Counted from the stretch's first letter, positions 16,931-25,885 are shown. The stretch: 64,000 nt of DNA from Pseudobutyrivibrio xylanivorans (GCF_008935055.1 NZ_CP043028.1:2448501-2512500); one strand, 5' to 3'. Program-made: numbers and translations. The notes: a model not told the origin generated them from the sequence alone.

Positions 16931-17643
16931 TGAATCAGTTTTCAAGAACAGAGCTTTTGATAGGAAAAACCTCTGTGGAGAAATTACATAATAAAAGAGT
17001 TGCCATCTTTGGAATAGGTGGTGTTGGTGGTTACGTTTGTGAGGCTTTGGTTCGCAGCGGAGTGGGCCATTTTGATTTGATTGATAACGACGATGTGAGC
17101 CTCACAAATATTAACAGACAGATTATTGCTACTCATTCTACAGTTGGCAGAGACAAGGTTGAGGTAATGAAGGAGCGTATGCTGGACATTAATCCTGAGG
17201 TTGATGTGACGATTCATAAATGCTTTTTTCTACCAGACAATGCAGATACCTTTGATTTTAAGGAATATGATTATGTGGTGGATGCTGTTGATACAGTTAC
17301 AGCAAAGCTTGCTCTTATTATGAAATGTAAGGAGAGCAATACTCCAATTATCAGTAGCATGGGCACTGGAAATAAGATGGATCCTAGCCGTTTTAGAATA
17401 GCTGATATTAATGAGACCACAATGTGCCCTTTAGCAAAAGTCATGAGAAAAGAGCTAAAGAAGCGTGGAGTTGATTCGCTAAAAGTAGTTTTCTCAGATG
17501 AAAAGCCACTTGAACCATCCACCGATGTTGATGAGGTAGAGGAGCCATCTGATGGCAGAAGAGCTGTGCCTGGTTCATCGTCATTTTGTCCGCCAGTGGC
17601 TGGACTTATAATAGCAAGTGAAGTAGTAAAGGATTTGATATAA
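16930..17643 (+). CDS. tcdA: tRNA threonylcarbamoyladenosine dehydratase, ThiF/E1-like
   Basis: A 237-residue E1-like enzyme. The nucleotide-binding motif VAIFGIGGVGGYVCEALVRSG lies near the N-terminus, followed by the DNDDVSLTNINRQ segment and the SSMGTGNKMDP and SSSFCPPVAGL segments typical of TcdA (formerly YgdL/CsdL). It cyclises t6A at position 37 of ANN-decoding tRNAs to ct6A. In other bacteria TcdA works with a cysteine desulfurase, which fits nifS upstream. Start and stop overlap with larE, indicating translational coupling. A proposed activity on other substrates cannot be ruled out from sequence. Confidence 0.85.
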   Translation: MNQFSRTELLIGKTSVEKLHNKRVAIFGIGGVGGYVCEALVRSGVGHFDLIDNDDVSLTNINRQIIATHSTVGRDKVEVMKERMLDINPEVDVTIHKCFFLPDNADTFDFKEYDYVVDAVDTVTAKLALIMKCKESNTPIISSMGTGNKMDPSRFRIADINETTMCPLAKVMRKELKKRGVDSLKVVFSDEKPLEPSTDVDEVEEPSDGRRAVPGSSSFCPPVAGLIIASEVVKDLI

Positions 17644-17644
17644 G

Positions 17645-17742
17645 CCTTCCCCTTGAGGGGTGCTAGATGCCAGTGGCATATGTTTAGCACCGACCGAGGC
17701 GGTAGCCGAGAAAAGGTGTCAGCAAAGCTGACGGATGAGGTG
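17645..17742 (+). repeat. Multi-hairpin intergenic repeat, copy C
   Basis: Four small stems in a row: CTTCCCC/GAGGGG; GGTGCTA (17659-17665) with TAGCACC (17685-17691); the CGAGGCGGTAGCCGAG region; and GTCAGC-AAA-GCTGAC (17718-17732). It ends in GGATGAGGTG (17733-17742). Repeats ending in GGATGAGG are, from memory, common in clostridial intergenic DNA. The end supplies the apparent ribosome site of ttcA. Confidence 0.65.
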
Positions 17743-17746
17743 TTAA

Positions 17747-18619
17747 TTGAAAGATATAAATAATCAAAATTTAGAATTAGATTTGGAAGCAAAAAGAGAT
17801 GAAATAGAAAAGAGCATAAGAAAGAAATTTCATAAGTCTCTTTTTTCTCCTTTTGCCCGTGCCTGCAAGCAGTATGAGCTAATCAAAGAAGGCGATCACA
17901 TCTGTGTATGTATCTCGGGTGGTAAGGATTCTATGCTTATGGCAAAGCTTTTCCAGGAAATACAGCGTCATCAGAAGGTTAATTTTGAGCTTTCATTCTT
18001 AGTGATGGATCCAGGATATAGCAAGGCTAACAGAGAGCTTATCGAAAGTAACGCCAAGCTTATGGGGATTCCAATTGAGATATACGAAAGTGATATTTTT
18101 GATTCAGTAGATAATATCGAAAAGAATCCTTGCTATCTCTGTGCAAGAATGCGTAGAGGTCATTTGTATGCTAAGGCTAAAGAGATGGGCTGTAATAAGA
18201 TAGCGCTTGGTCACCATTATGATGATGTTATTGAGACTATTCTTATGGGTATGCTTTATGGCGCACAGGTACAGACCATGATGCCAAAGCTTCATTCAAC
18301 AAACTTTGAAGGCATGGAATTAATTCGTCCGCTATACCTTATTCGTCAGGATGATATTATTGCATGGGTTAAATATAATGAGCTTAGATTTTTACAGTGT
18401 GCATGTCATTTTACAGAGCGTAATGCAAATTATTCGCCAGATGATATAGTTGAATCAAAACGAATAGAGACTCGTAGACTCATTGCAGAGCTAAAAAAGG
18501 TTAACCCATACGTGGAGTCAAACATTTTCCGTAGTGTTGAAAACGTAAACCTTGCGACAGTAATAGCATACAAGCAGGATGGTGTGAAACATCATTTCCT
18601 GGATGAATATGATAAATAA
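17747..18619 (+). CDS. ttcA: tRNA 2-thiocytidine synthetase, TtcA family
   Basis: A 290-residue PP-loop protein with SGGKDSMLM near residue 60, the PCYLCARMRRG CxxC motif and the LGHHYDDVIETILMGMLYG segment. A later cysteine pair occurs in LQCACHF. TtcA uses an Fe-S cluster to thiolate C32 of tRNA. The reading frame has no ATG near its start; TTG at 17747 is used, with GAGGTG four bases before it contributed by the intergenic repeat. It follows tcdA and larE, giving three tRNA/sulfur enzymes in a row. TtcA/TtuA-family proteins are close, so exact position of modification is inferred. Confidence 0.85.
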   Translation: MKDINNQNLELDLEAKRDEIEKSIRKKFHKSLFSPFARACKQYELIKEGDHICVCISGGKDSMLMAKLFQEIQRHQKVNFELSFLVMDPGYSKANRELIESNAKLMGIPIEIYESDIFDSVDNIEKNPCYLCARMRRGHLYAKAKEMGCNKIALGHHYDDVIETILMGMLYGAQVQTMMPKLHSTNFEGMELIRPLYLIRQDDIIAWVKYNELRFLQCACHFTERNANYSPDDIVESKRIETRRLIAELKKVNPYVESNIFRSVENVNLATVIAYKQDGVKHHFLDEYDK

Positions 18620-18711
18620 AATAGTTTTTTTCGTTTGCAGTTTCTTCATAAATTGGTTTTATAATTGCGATATAAGTGGAAATGGCTGTTCTTTTACAAA
18701 GGAGAATTGAA

Positions 18712-19434
18712 ATGGATGTAAAAGCTTCAAGTCTTAATCTAACTAATAAAACTGTGATACCTGCAAAAAATGCTGATGTTTCAAATAATGGTAAAGCTGT
18801 TCTTGGAGAGAAAAAGATTGATGCATGTTCTGTCTCTTTTTCCAGGGAGGGAACAGAAAAGTTTAAAGCTAATTCTAATACTATGCCTAATAAGAATTCA
18901 GAGTCCTATAGTGAATATGTGACTAGAATGGATGATATTCTTACCAAGATGGCAGAGGGACAGGCGCTTTCAAGTAAGGAACAGCAATGGCTCGACAGCG
19001 AGGTTCAGAATTATGCGTCGGGGCAATATGATAGCTTTGGAGGCTTTGATTTTAAGAACTCAGATATTCTTAATAAATACCTGGAAGACAGGGAAGCCAA
19101 AGAGCGAGAGTATAAAAGATTGACAGAAGAATTAGAGGCTGATAAGGCTTTACATGATGGCAGCCTGTTTAGCCATTTAAAGAAAGAACATGATCTTCAG
19201 GCTAAGGAAGATCTAATAAAAGCCTTGACTGAAAGTTTGCATGAAGAAGAAAACTTTGATACAGAGACAGACAAGCAGGACAGTGAAGCTGATGAGGTCT
19301 ACTTCAAGGACGGCTTTATAGATAGGTACGTGGAAAAGGAAGTGCAGAAGATGGAGGAGTCTATTGGCAGGGATTTGAAGAAATCTATTAAGATTGGAAA
19401 TGGGGATGAAGCTCTCGCTTACAGAGGCTTTTAA
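18712..19434 (+). CDS. Hypothetical protein, probably altered at its C-terminus
   Basis: A 240-residue, charged, soluble protein with no signal peptide. ATG at 18712 has AAAGGAG upstream. The middle (about residues 65-110) holds a helical segment, SEYVTRMDDILTKMAEGQ, followed by SSKEQQWLDSEVQNYASGQY. Residues ~120-230 are strongly acidic and helical. I recognise no family. The 3' end runs out of frame into the remnant of an alarmone synthetase, so the last residues may be a junction product rather than the ancestral end. Confidence 0.6.
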   Translation: MDVKASSLNLTNKTVIPAKNADVSNNGKAVLGEKKIDACSVSFSREGTEKFKANSNTMPNKNSESYSEYVTRMDDILTKMAEGQALSSKEQQWLDSEVQNYASGQYDSFGGFDFKNSDILNKYLEDREAKEREYKRLTEELEADKALHDGSLFSHLKKEHDLQAKEDLIKALTESLHEEENFDTETDKQDSEADEVYFKDGFIDRYVEKEVQKMEESIGRDLKKSIKIGNGDEALAYRGF

Positions 19435-19840
19435 TAATATTTATGATATTGCTGGTGTAAGATGTGTGTGCCCTTATATCAAGGATGTTTACCTTATTAG
19501 GGATAGAATTCTCTCTCAGGATGATGTGCAGATAATAGAAATAAAAGACTATATTGCAAGTCCAAAGCCAAATGGTTATCGGAGCCTACACATGATTATT
19601 CGTGTTCCTGTGTACTTTATGAATAAGAAGCAGATGATTCCAGTAGAGCTTCAAATTCGTACTACAGCTATGGATTTATGGGCGTCTCTTGAGCACGATA
19701 TTAAGTATAAGACTCTATCAAAGAAGGAAAAATCACTAGACGCTCAGGAAGTAGATTTCGAAGAGGAACTCTTGGCTGCAGCAGAGCTAATCTATGCTGC
19801 GCAGCAGAAGCTGGAAATATTGAATTCGATAATTGAATAA
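19400..19840 (+). pseudogene. 5'-truncated small alarmone synthetase (RelA/SpoT domain)
   Basis: About 147 residues match the C-terminal two thirds of a RelQ/YjbM-type (p)ppGpp synthetase: IYDIAGVRCVCPYI, then PKPNGYRSLHMIIR, then PVELQIRTTAMDLW and ASLEHDIKYK. The first ~75 residues of the family, which carry the ATP-site basic motif before the NDIAGVR strand, are absent in all three forward frames. The piece is out of frame with the preceding gene. No ribosome site is visible at the possible starts (TTG 19394, ATG 19400, ATG 19406). It is most likely a non-functional remnant left by a deletion that joined two genes. Confidence 0.75.
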
Positions 19841-19847
19841 GTAGACT

Positions 19848-19883
19848 AAAAAAGTGGAGCGATATATGATTGCTCCACTTTTT
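19848..19883. terminator. Bidirectional terminator between convergent genes
   Basis: AAAAAAGTGGAGC and GCTCCACTTTTT arms around an 11-base loop; A-rich on one side and T-rich on the other, so it can serve both strands. Confidence 0.85.
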
Positions 19884-19898
19884 GAATTAATAATTGTT

Positions 19899-20942
19899 TT
19901 ACCTTCCAAAATGCTGCTCGGCAAAGCCCATAGGCTGAACGCATTCCAGAGTGCCTACATAGTTGTGATCTTTGTCGCGAACAGCCATGTATCGGATCAA
20001 TACCGCCTGGTCGCCACGACTGCTCCAAATTTCGATGCAGTCTCTGGTGCCGGCTTTGAAATCAGCAATTATTGAGCGAACCATAGGCTCAAACTTAGGA
20101 GGATGACAGGTGTAGACTTCTCTATCAAGAGCGGTGAGGGGACGCTTAAAAAGCTTCATTTCATCGCCGTCATTAAAGTATTTATTTACATCATTTGCGT
20201 CAACAAATGTAAGCTCAATAGGAATAGTGTTAAGCATTGCATCCAATTGATATGGAGTGAGCTGACCAGATGGGAAGGTAATCATTTCACCAGTCTGAGG
20301 CAAGTCATTAACATTTTTCTTTGGAGTAGCTTTCTTCCAAAGTGGACGCTTCCCGATAAGACAAGGTTTGTAGTCATCAAAGTCTCTTGCAATATCCTGC
20401 CATTCTTCCTCAGTAAAATTTTTAGCGCAAAGAGGGAAGATGATGTTTTCCTCTTTGTAAATCATTTCCTCAGCGCGAGTGACTACTGCTTCAAGTCTTT
20501 CATTCCAATCTTTATCTTCTAAAAGTGACGAGAAATCTTTAGCACTATTAGACAGTGCCTTCATTTCGTCACGAATTTCATCATCCACTGTCCACATAAT
20601 ATCTGTAGGGCCGACAAAATGATATTTAAGCTTGAGGAGAGGATAGAGTAAATCGCCTTTTTCAGCATAATGAATAGCAAGCTCTCTGGCCTTATCCAAA
20701 GCTGGAATTAGATTTTCACGGCTTTCCATGGCAGTGCGTAGTTCTTTAAGAGCCTCAGAAATAGCTTCATTCTCAAGAGCGAATATATTAAGAGGATGAT
20801 TCTCAATTTGCTTAAGAATGAGATACTGCTCATCAGCACCATCTTGCCTCTTCAATGGAGCAGCCTTTACCTTAGAGCCGATTCCCATGCCATAGCTTTC
20901 GTTTTTTAAAGTTTCGCCAATAGTATCAATTCTCTTTTCCAT
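19899..20942 (-). CDS. DUF438/hemerythrin-like and PAS domain protein
   Basis: A 347-residue cytosolic protein. The N-terminal part is a DUF438-type helical region. A hemerythrin-like four-helix region (about residues 70-190) has histidines and acidic residues in AIHYAEKGDLLYP, LKLKYHFVGP and EEMIYKEENIIFP. The C-terminal part (about 230-345) is a PAS domain (ELTFVDANDVNKYFN, then CHPPKFEPMVRSI, then YVGTLECVQ). Related proteins bind iron or heme and occur beside hybrid cluster protein genes. It overlaps the Crp/Fnr regulator gene by 17 bp and is divergent from hcp, so a nitric oxide or redox sensing role is likely. No enzyme activity is assigned. Confidence 0.8.
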   Translation of the reverse strand: MEKRIDTIGETLKNESYGMGIGSKVKAAPLKRQDGADEQYLILKQIENHPLNIFALENEAISEALKELRTAMESRENLIPALDKARELAIHYAEKGDLLYPLLKLKYHFVGPTDIMWTVDDEIRDEMKALSNSAKDFSSLLEDKDWNERLEAVVTRAEEMIYKEENIIFPLCAKNFTEEEWQDIARDFDDYKPCLIGKRPLWKKATPKKNVNDLPQTGEMITFPSGQLTPYQLDAMLNTIPIELTFVDANDVNKYFNDGDEMKLFKRPLTALDREVYTCHPPKFEPMVRSIIADFKAGTRDCIEIWSSRGDQAVLIRYMAVRDKDHNYVGTLECVQPMGFAEQHFGR

Positions 20943-21606
20943 AATTTCCTTCCTTTACGATAAACGTATCTTTATCAAAATCTATAATTCCATCATCCCT
21001 CATTTTTGAGAGTTCGCGTATCATTGCGCTGCGATTAACGGACAAGTACTCAGCAAGAGCTACTCTTGAAAGAGGGGAGTTAACATATTTAGAATTCTGC
21101 TCCTGAGCAAGCTGGGAAATGTATGCCAAAAGCTTTTCCCGGATGCTGCCTTTTGAGAGAACTTCTATCTTATTAAGGAACTTTTGATTTTTTGTTCCCA
21201 GTAGGTGAAACAGGTTTGTTGCAATCTGAGCATGAAAGACACAGGCATTAGGACATGAATGAATTATGTTTGAGGCTGAAAGGAATAAGACTTTCGTATT
21301 CTCGGCAGCTTTAAATATCACCGATGAAGAAACGTCTTTTTGAACAGCAAAGCTTTCACCAAACAATTCCCCAGGACCGAAGAAGGTAAATAGAGTACTA
21401 TTGCCCCAAATGTCATTCTTTATCATATGAACACTTCCATATAGAACGATACCTACATAAGGAATATGGTCTGTTTCCATATAGATTGTCTGCCCCTTCT
21501 TGAATTCTTTTTTGAAGGAATGAATGCAAACCAATAGCTTGTCCAAATCAACTTCTTTAATATTTTCAAAAAGAGCAACGTCGTTATAGCTAATTTCATT
21601 ATTCAT
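20926..21606 (-). CDS. Crp/Fnr-family regulator, HcpR-like by context
   Basis: A 226-residue regulator with an N-terminal cyclic-nucleotide-binding-like barrel (about residues 10-120, GIVLYGSVHMIKNDIWGN, then GELFGE) and a C-terminal winged helix (LSRVALAEYLSVNRSAMIRELSKMRDDGII). It lacks the N-terminal cysteine cluster of true Fnr. ATG at 21606 was preferred to GTG at 21615 because AGGTG falls 6 bases before it. It is divergent from hcp, and a palindrome AGTTGC-N4-GCAACT lies between them. The same palindrome precedes ldh. It probably activates hcp in response to nitrosative or redox stress. Confidence 0.85.
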   Translation of the reverse strand: MNNEISYNDVALFENIKEVDLDKLLVCIHSFKKEFKKGQTIYMETDHIPYVGIVLYGSVHMIKNDIWGNSTLFTFFGPGELFGESFAVQKDVSSSVIFKAAENTKVLFLSASNIIHSCPNACVFHAQIATNLFHLLGTKNQKFLNKIEVLSKGSIREKLLAYISQLAQEQNSKYVNSPLSRVALAEYLSVNRSAMIRELSKMRDDGIIDFDKDTFIVKEGNYGKEN

Positions 21607-21654
21607 AGGGTTCACCTGCCTATCTATATACTACCTAAATAGTACGATGAAAAG

Positions 21655-21697
21655 AGTTGCATTTGCAACTATATTTGTTTGATTCCTGTTTTATAGT
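21655..21697 (+). promoter_or_regulatory. hcp promoter with Crp/Fnr operator
   Basis: AGTTGCATTTGCAACT at 21655-21670; -10 TATAGT at 21692-21697. With a start about 7 bases after the -10 (~21704), the operator centre (21662.5) is at -41.5, the class II activation position of Crp/Fnr proteins. No good -35 is present, as expected for an activated promoter. Confidence 0.65.
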
Positions 21698-21738
21698 CCT
21701 AGGCATGAACAAAAACTGTTTTAAAAGGAGTCAAACAA

Positions 21739-23379
21739 ATGGAAAATAAAATGTTTTGTTATCAGTGTCAGGAAACTGCAGGTTGCAGTGGTTGTACAAT
21801 GTCTGGTGTATGCGGAAAGAAGCCAGAGGTTGCAAATATTCAGGATTTATTAGTTTATGTTACAAAGGGACTTTCTGCAGTAACAACAGCACTTCGTAAT
21901 GAGGGTAAGGAAGTTTCAGAAAATGTAAATCACCTTGTATCAGTAAATCTTTTTACTACTATTACAAATGCTAATTTTGATTATGATGCAATTTCAGGAA
22001 AAATTAGGGAGACAATTTTTGTTAAGGAACAGTTGTTAGGTCAGCTTGGCGATGACGTGAAGGCTAAACTTCCAGAGGCTGCACTTTGGGCAGGCGAAGA
22101 AGTTGAGTTTGATGCAAAGGCAAAGACTGTAGGCGTTCTTTCTACAGAAAATGAAGATATTCGTTCACTTAGAGAACTTATTACATACGGTCTCAAGGGA
22201 CTTGCTGCATATTCAAAGCATGCTAATGCGCTTCTTAAGGAAAATGTGGAAGTAGATGCATTTTTACAGAAGGCTCTTGCTGATACACTTGATGACAGCC
22301 TTACAGTGGATGACTTGGTACAGCTTACTCTTGAAGCTGGTAAATACGGTGTGGAAGGAATGGCACTTCTTGATGAGGCTAATACAACAGCTTTTGGAAA
22401 CCCAGAGATTACACAGGTAAATATTGGTGTAAGAAATAATCCAGGTATTCTTATTTCAGGCCATGACTTAAAGGATCTTGAAATGCTTTTAGAGCAGACT
22501 AAGGGAACAGGCGTGGATGTTTATACTCACTCAGAGATGCTTCCTGCTCACTATTATCCATTCTTCAAAAAGTACGATAACTTTGCAGGAAATTATGGTA
22601 ATGCATGGTGGAAGCAGAAGGAAGAATTCGATAGCTTCAACGGTCCAATTCTTATGACCACAAACTGCATTGTCCCACCAGCAGATTCTTATAAGGATAG
22701 AATGTTTACAACGGGTGCATGTGGCTATCCAGGCTGTAAGCATATTGATGGTGAGTACGGTCAGACTAAGGATTTCTCAGAAATAATTGAGATGGCAAAG
22801 AAATGTGATGCTCCAACAGAAATCGAGACAGGTACTATCACAGGTGGATTTGCACATGAGCAGGTATTTGCACTTGCTGATACAGTTGTAGATGCGGTTA
22901 AGTCTGGTGCAATCAAGAAGTTTGTTGTTATGGCAGGATGTGATGGACGAGCAAAGAGCAGAAGCTACTATTCAGAATTTGCTCAGGCACTTCCAAAGGA
23001 TACTGTGATTCTTACAGCGGGTTGTGCCAAGTACAAGTACAATAAACTTGATTTAGGAGACATCGGAGGAATCCCAAGAGTATTAGATGCAGGTCAGTGT
23101 AATGATTCGTACTCACTTGCTCTTATCGCGCTTAAGCTTAAGGAAGTATTCGAGCTTGATGATGTAAATAATCTTCCAATCGTTTATAACATTTCATGGT
23201 ATGAACAGAAGGCTGTAATTGTTCTTTTGGCGCTTCTATACCTTGGTGTGAAGAACATCCACCTTGGACCAACACTTCCAGCATTTCTTTCACCAAACGT
23301 TGCTAACGTATTAGTAGAAAACTTTGGCATTGCTGGAATCACTAATGTAGAAGATGATATCAAGACTTTGATTGGCTAG
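21739..23379 (+). CDS. hcp: Hybrid cluster protein (hydroxylamine/nitric oxide reductase)
   Basis: A 546-residue prismane protein. The N-terminal cubane ligands are in [20 protein letters not shown], the compact Cx2C-type arrangement of anaerobe enzymes. Hybrid-cluster ligands are seen in the [30 protein letters not shown] and [10 protein letters not shown] segments and the late GQCNDSYS. Hcp reduces nitric oxide to nitrous oxide, or hydroxylamine to ammonia. AAAGGAG precedes the ATG. The downstream gene starts 12 bp after the stop, so both share the operator-controlled promoter. Confidence 0.95.
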   Translation: MENKMFCYQCQETAGCSGCTMSGVCGKKPEVANIQDLLVYVTKGLSAVTTALRNEGKEVSENVNHLVSVNLFTTITNANFDYDAISGKIRETIFVKEQLLGQLGDDVKAKLPEAALWAGEEVEFDAKAKTVGVLSTENEDIRSLRELITYGLKGLAAYSKHANALLKENVEVDAFLQKALADTLDDSLTVDDLVQLTLEAGKYGVEGMALLDEANTTAFGNPEITQVNIGVRNNPGILISGHDLKDLEMLLEQTKGTGVDVYTHSEMLPAHYYPFFKKYDNFAGNYGNAWWKQKEEFDSFNGPILMTTNCIVPPADSYKDRMFTTGACGYPGCKHIDGEYGQTKDFSEIIEMAKKCDAPTEIETGTITGGFAHEQVFALADTVVDAVKSGAIKKFVVMAGCDGRAKSRSYYSEFAQALPKDTVILTAGCAKYKYNKLDLGDIGGIPRVLDAGQCNDSYSLALIALKLKEVFELDDVNNLPIVYNISWYEQKAVIVLLALLYLGVKNIHLGPTLPAFLSPNVANVLVENFGIAGITNVEDDIKTLIG

Positions 23380-23390
23380 GAGGATAGAAG

Positions 23391-23981
23391 ATGAGTGCAT
23401 TTTTAGGACCAATTCATTCACTTATGTACAATAGAATCATTACCATGCAGCAGGTTATAAATGCTCTTGCAGACTTATCCAAGGCAGAGGGATGGAATGT
23501 AGATGTGAATGACTTTGTTATCGAGAATTTTCCACCAATAGAAGAGGCTGTAGATTTAAGTAACATCCATGCATCTTTATTTGGAATGGTGGATGGAGCT
23601 GAAAAGAGATTTGCAGGTGTAGTAGCTGCTATTGCAAAAGATAAGTTAGAGAGATTAGAGAAGATTGAAGCTACTGTTAAAGCAGTAGGCGAATCAATGA
23701 GGATTGAAGGTGTAAATAGTCCGGAGGACGCTTGCTTTAAACTACAGGAAGTTTTACTGGACGGCATGCCTTGCGACAGAGCTAGTATGGTGAATTTGAA
23801 TTCAGATGGAAAAGTTGAAATCATTCGAGCCATTGATCTTCATTCCAGCTACTTTAAGGAAGCTGGCCTTGATGGGGATTTATATTATCAACTGTTAAAG
23901 GCATTTATCACGGGATTGTTTTCTGAATCGACAGTGAAGATTTCTGGTGATGTCATGCATACTATTTTAATTGATATGTAG
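23391..23981 (+). CDS. Conserved hypothetical protein of the hcp operon
   Basis: A 196-residue soluble protein starting MSAFLGPIHSLMYNRI, with AGGAGG before the ATG. The N-terminal half is helical with the acidic IENFPPIEEAVDLSNIHASL stretch; the C-terminal half holds LLDGMPCDRAS with a lone cysteine, then ATDLH-type VEIIRAIDLHSSYF. I recall similar proteins next to hcp in other Clostridia but no assigned function. Its translational closeness to hcp suggests a partner in nitrosative stress, perhaps binding a redox ligand through the cysteine and histidines; that is inference. Confidence 0.75.
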   Translation: MSAFLGPIHSLMYNRIITMQQVINALADLSKAEGWNVDVNDFVIENFPPIEEAVDLSNIHASLFGMVDGAEKRFAGVVAAIAKDKLERLEKIEATVKAVGESMRIEGVNSPEDACFKLQEVLLDGMPCDRASMVNLNSDGKVEIIRAIDLHSSYFKEAGLDGDLYYQLLKAFITGLFSESTVKISGDVMHTILIDM

Positions 23982-24426
23982 TGAAATTTAATTATCCATC
24001 TTTTAAATAGTGCTGAGCCAGATGCAAAACAGAAGTATTTATCAATTATAAATGAAGATAAAGGGCTTTGAGATAAATTCATTGATAAAAAACATGTAAA
24101 AACAGGAAATTTTATAAATGGACAATGCTCAATCTAGCATGTATTCGTTAGCAATTGATAAAAAACTTGAATTTTGAAAAAATTTTATCAATCCAAAACG
24201 AAAGTATGTAGGCTGGCAAGGTGTCAATTGATAAAGTAGTAGTTGCTAGATTCTAGGAATGCTCCAAAAACACAGAAGAGCATACAGATATTGCAAAATA
24301 TATAATTATATTATGGTAGTTAAAGAAATAGCCTTCGGTTTGAAGGCTATTTCTTTCGTATATTAAGGAAAAAATGTATAATCAATAAAAATGACATCAA
24401 TTTAATTTCCTAAAATTGGAGGGTAT
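23982..24426. other. 445-bp AT-rich gap with ATTGATAAA repeats
   Basis: No credible gene. The nine-base word ATTGATAAA occurs at 24081, 24154 and 24227, and its reverse complement TTTATCAAT at 24038 and 24184. Two copies extend to ATTGATAAAAAAC. A perfect 15-bp terminator ends the gap at 24322-24356. The repeats have no obvious reading as an operator of the neighbouring genes. Confidence 0.5.
24322..24356. terminator. Terminator of the hcp unit
   Basis: AAAGAAATAGCCTTC and GAAGGCTATTTCTTT, perfect 15-bp arms with loop GGTTT. It is ~340 bp past the last gene of the hcp unit and 70 bp before the next start. Confidence 0.75.
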
Positions 24427-25389
24427 ATGGACTTCTTTATAAATTTGATATTGGTATTTTTTACATTTTCGTTCGTAGGCTGGTGCATTGAGGTAACACT
24501 GAAATATAGACAGTTTGGACGCTTCATAAATCGAGGTTTTCTCATTGGTCCATGGCTTCCAATATATGGTGCTGGGGCCGCGCTCATTACTCTTACAGTT
24601 GCAGGACTTACTCCTGTGGAGAGAGGAATTGGAACTACCTTTGCTATTTCATTAATCGTATGTGGCTTGATTGAGTATCTCGCCAGTTATTTTATGGAAA
24701 AAAGATTTCACGCAAGATGGTGGGACTACAGTCAAAAGCCAATGAACCTGAATGGAAGAGTATGGATAGGAAATCTGATTTTATTTGGAATAGGTGGAGT
24801 TGCAATTATTCATATTGTAAATCCGCTTTTATATTTGGCATTAGAAAACCTCAGTCTGTTTGTCAGGGAAATAATTGCAGGCTGCCTGGCTTCAATTTTC
24901 ATTGCGGATTACAGTGTTTCTCATTTTGTATTAAAGCTTGTAAAAATAGGAGTTGAATCCAGTGAAGCTGATAATACAGAAGCCATAAGCAAGGATGTCA
25001 AATTATTACTTAGTGACAGATCTATTTTCTATCGAAGATTTGCCAATGCTTATCCTGATGTAATTTATCGTACAGAAAAAGTTAAGGCTAGAATGGAAGA
25101 AATCCGTCTGGAGACGGAGAAGCTCCGTGTTGAAGCTGAAAAACGTATAGACGAATTAAATCAGCAGTATGAAAAGAACAAAGCAGAGTGGGATGCAAGC
25201 ATTAAAGCTGGAAAAGAGCAGCTTTGGGAAAACTTGGAGCCAACAAGCTTCATAAAGAGCAACTTGATAGAAAAGCAAAATCAGCTTATAGAATTGCTCT
25301 ATGATGAAAGCACAGCGCCAGTTCCAGCAAAATCACTTATGGATGAAATAGAACACGAGCGATTGCGACTGGAAAAACGCAGCTGGTAA
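24427..25389 (+). CDS. CmpB-type membrane protein (putative ABC permease, PF06541)
   Basis: A 320-residue protein. The N-terminal ~175 residues have about five membrane segments with the family motifs SFVGWCIEV, GRFINRGFLIGPWLPIYG and EYLASYFMEKRFHARWWDYS. The C-terminal ~145 residues are soluble, with a coiled coil (about 215-265). Despite the database name, no ATPase partner is near and the transport role is unproven. GGAGG precedes the ATG. It converges on the Rrf2 regulator with a shared terminator. Confidence 0.85.
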   Translation: MDFFINLILVFFTFSFVGWCIEVTLKYRQFGRFINRGFLIGPWLPIYGAGAALITLTVAGLTPVERGIGTTFAISLIVCGLIEYLASYFMEKRFHARWWDYSQKPMNLNGRVWIGNLILFGIGGVAIIHIVNPLLYLALENLSLFVREIIAGCLASIFIADYSVSHFVLKLVKIGVESSEADNTEAISKDVKLLLSDRSIFYRRFANAYPDVIYRTEKVKARMEEIRLETEKLRVEAEKRIDELNQQYEKNKAEWDASIKAGKEQLWENLEPTSFIKSNLIEKQNQLIELLYDESTAPVPAKSLMDEIEHERLRLEKRSW

Positions 25390-25396
25390 CATTACT

Positions 25397-25423
25397 AAAG
25401 GGGCTCCGAAATGGAGTCCCTTT
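25397..25423. terminator. Bidirectional terminator
   Basis: AAAGGGGCTCC and GGAGTCCCTTT with loop GAAAT between convergent genes; it lies 4 bp from the rrf2 stop. Confidence 0.8.
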
Positions 25424-25427
25424 AATC

Positions 25428-25826
25428 TTAGCCGACAATATCTGATAGCTTTTTTCCATAGAAAAAGTCGCGTTCAAGCAGGTAGAATTCTGTCCACATT
25501 GGCAGAGTCTTGCAGACACTTTCTCTTGGGCACTCCGGTGCGCCATCAGCAAGGCACGCAACAGGAGAGAGGCTTCCCTCTAAAAGTTCAATGATTTCAC
25601 CAACAGAATATTCGTTAGGCTTTCTGGTAAGTTTGTATCCGCCACCCTTTCCGCTGACACCAGTGACTAAGCCGCCGTGTACAAGCTCTTTTACTATAAT
25701 CTCTAAGTACTTCTTTGAAATATCCTGGCGCTCTGCGATATCCTTCAGCGGAATATACGCATCAGGATCCTGACCAGCCAAATCTATCATTACACGAAGT
25801 GCGTATCTTCCTTTTGTACTAAACAT
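25428..25826 (-). CDS. Rrf2-family regulator, CymR-like
   Basis: A 132-residue regulator. The ATG at 25826 has GGAG upstream on the minus strand and gives the family start MFSTKGRYALRVMIDLA. A winged helix (DIAERQDISKKYLEIIVKELVHGGLV) is followed by the SGKGGGYKL wing. Cysteines occur in SPVACL, PECPRES and VCKTL, spaced as in Fe-S or thiol-sensing Rrf2 proteins such as IscR. The promoter carries the ACCTA-type operator, implying autoregulation. Matching operators at cysteine, cystine, metQ and nifS genes suggest it represses sulfur uptake and assimilation when cysteine or Fe-S supply is good. Whether it is closer to CymR or IscR is not settled. Confidence 0.88.
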   Translation of the reverse strand: MFSTKGRYALRVMIDLAGQDPDAYIPLKDIAERQDISKKYLEIIVKELVHGGLVTGVSGKGGGYKLTRKPNEYSVGEIIELLEGSLSPVACLADGAPECPRESVCKTLPMWTEFYLLERDFFYGKKLSDIVG

Positions 25827-25851
25827 ATCCAAAATCTCCTTTCGTTGATTA

Positions 25852-25885
25852 ACCCTAATATAACATAGGTAAGTGGGTGAATCAA
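25852..25885 (-). promoter_or_regulatory. rrf2 promoter with its own operator
   Basis: On the minus strand: -35 TTGATT (25885-25880), 17 bp, -10 TATATT (25862-25857). The operator ACCCTAATATAACATAGGT (25852-25870, plus-strand reading) covers the -10. The -35 lies inside the outer inverted repeat of the giant palindrome. Confidence 0.65.
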
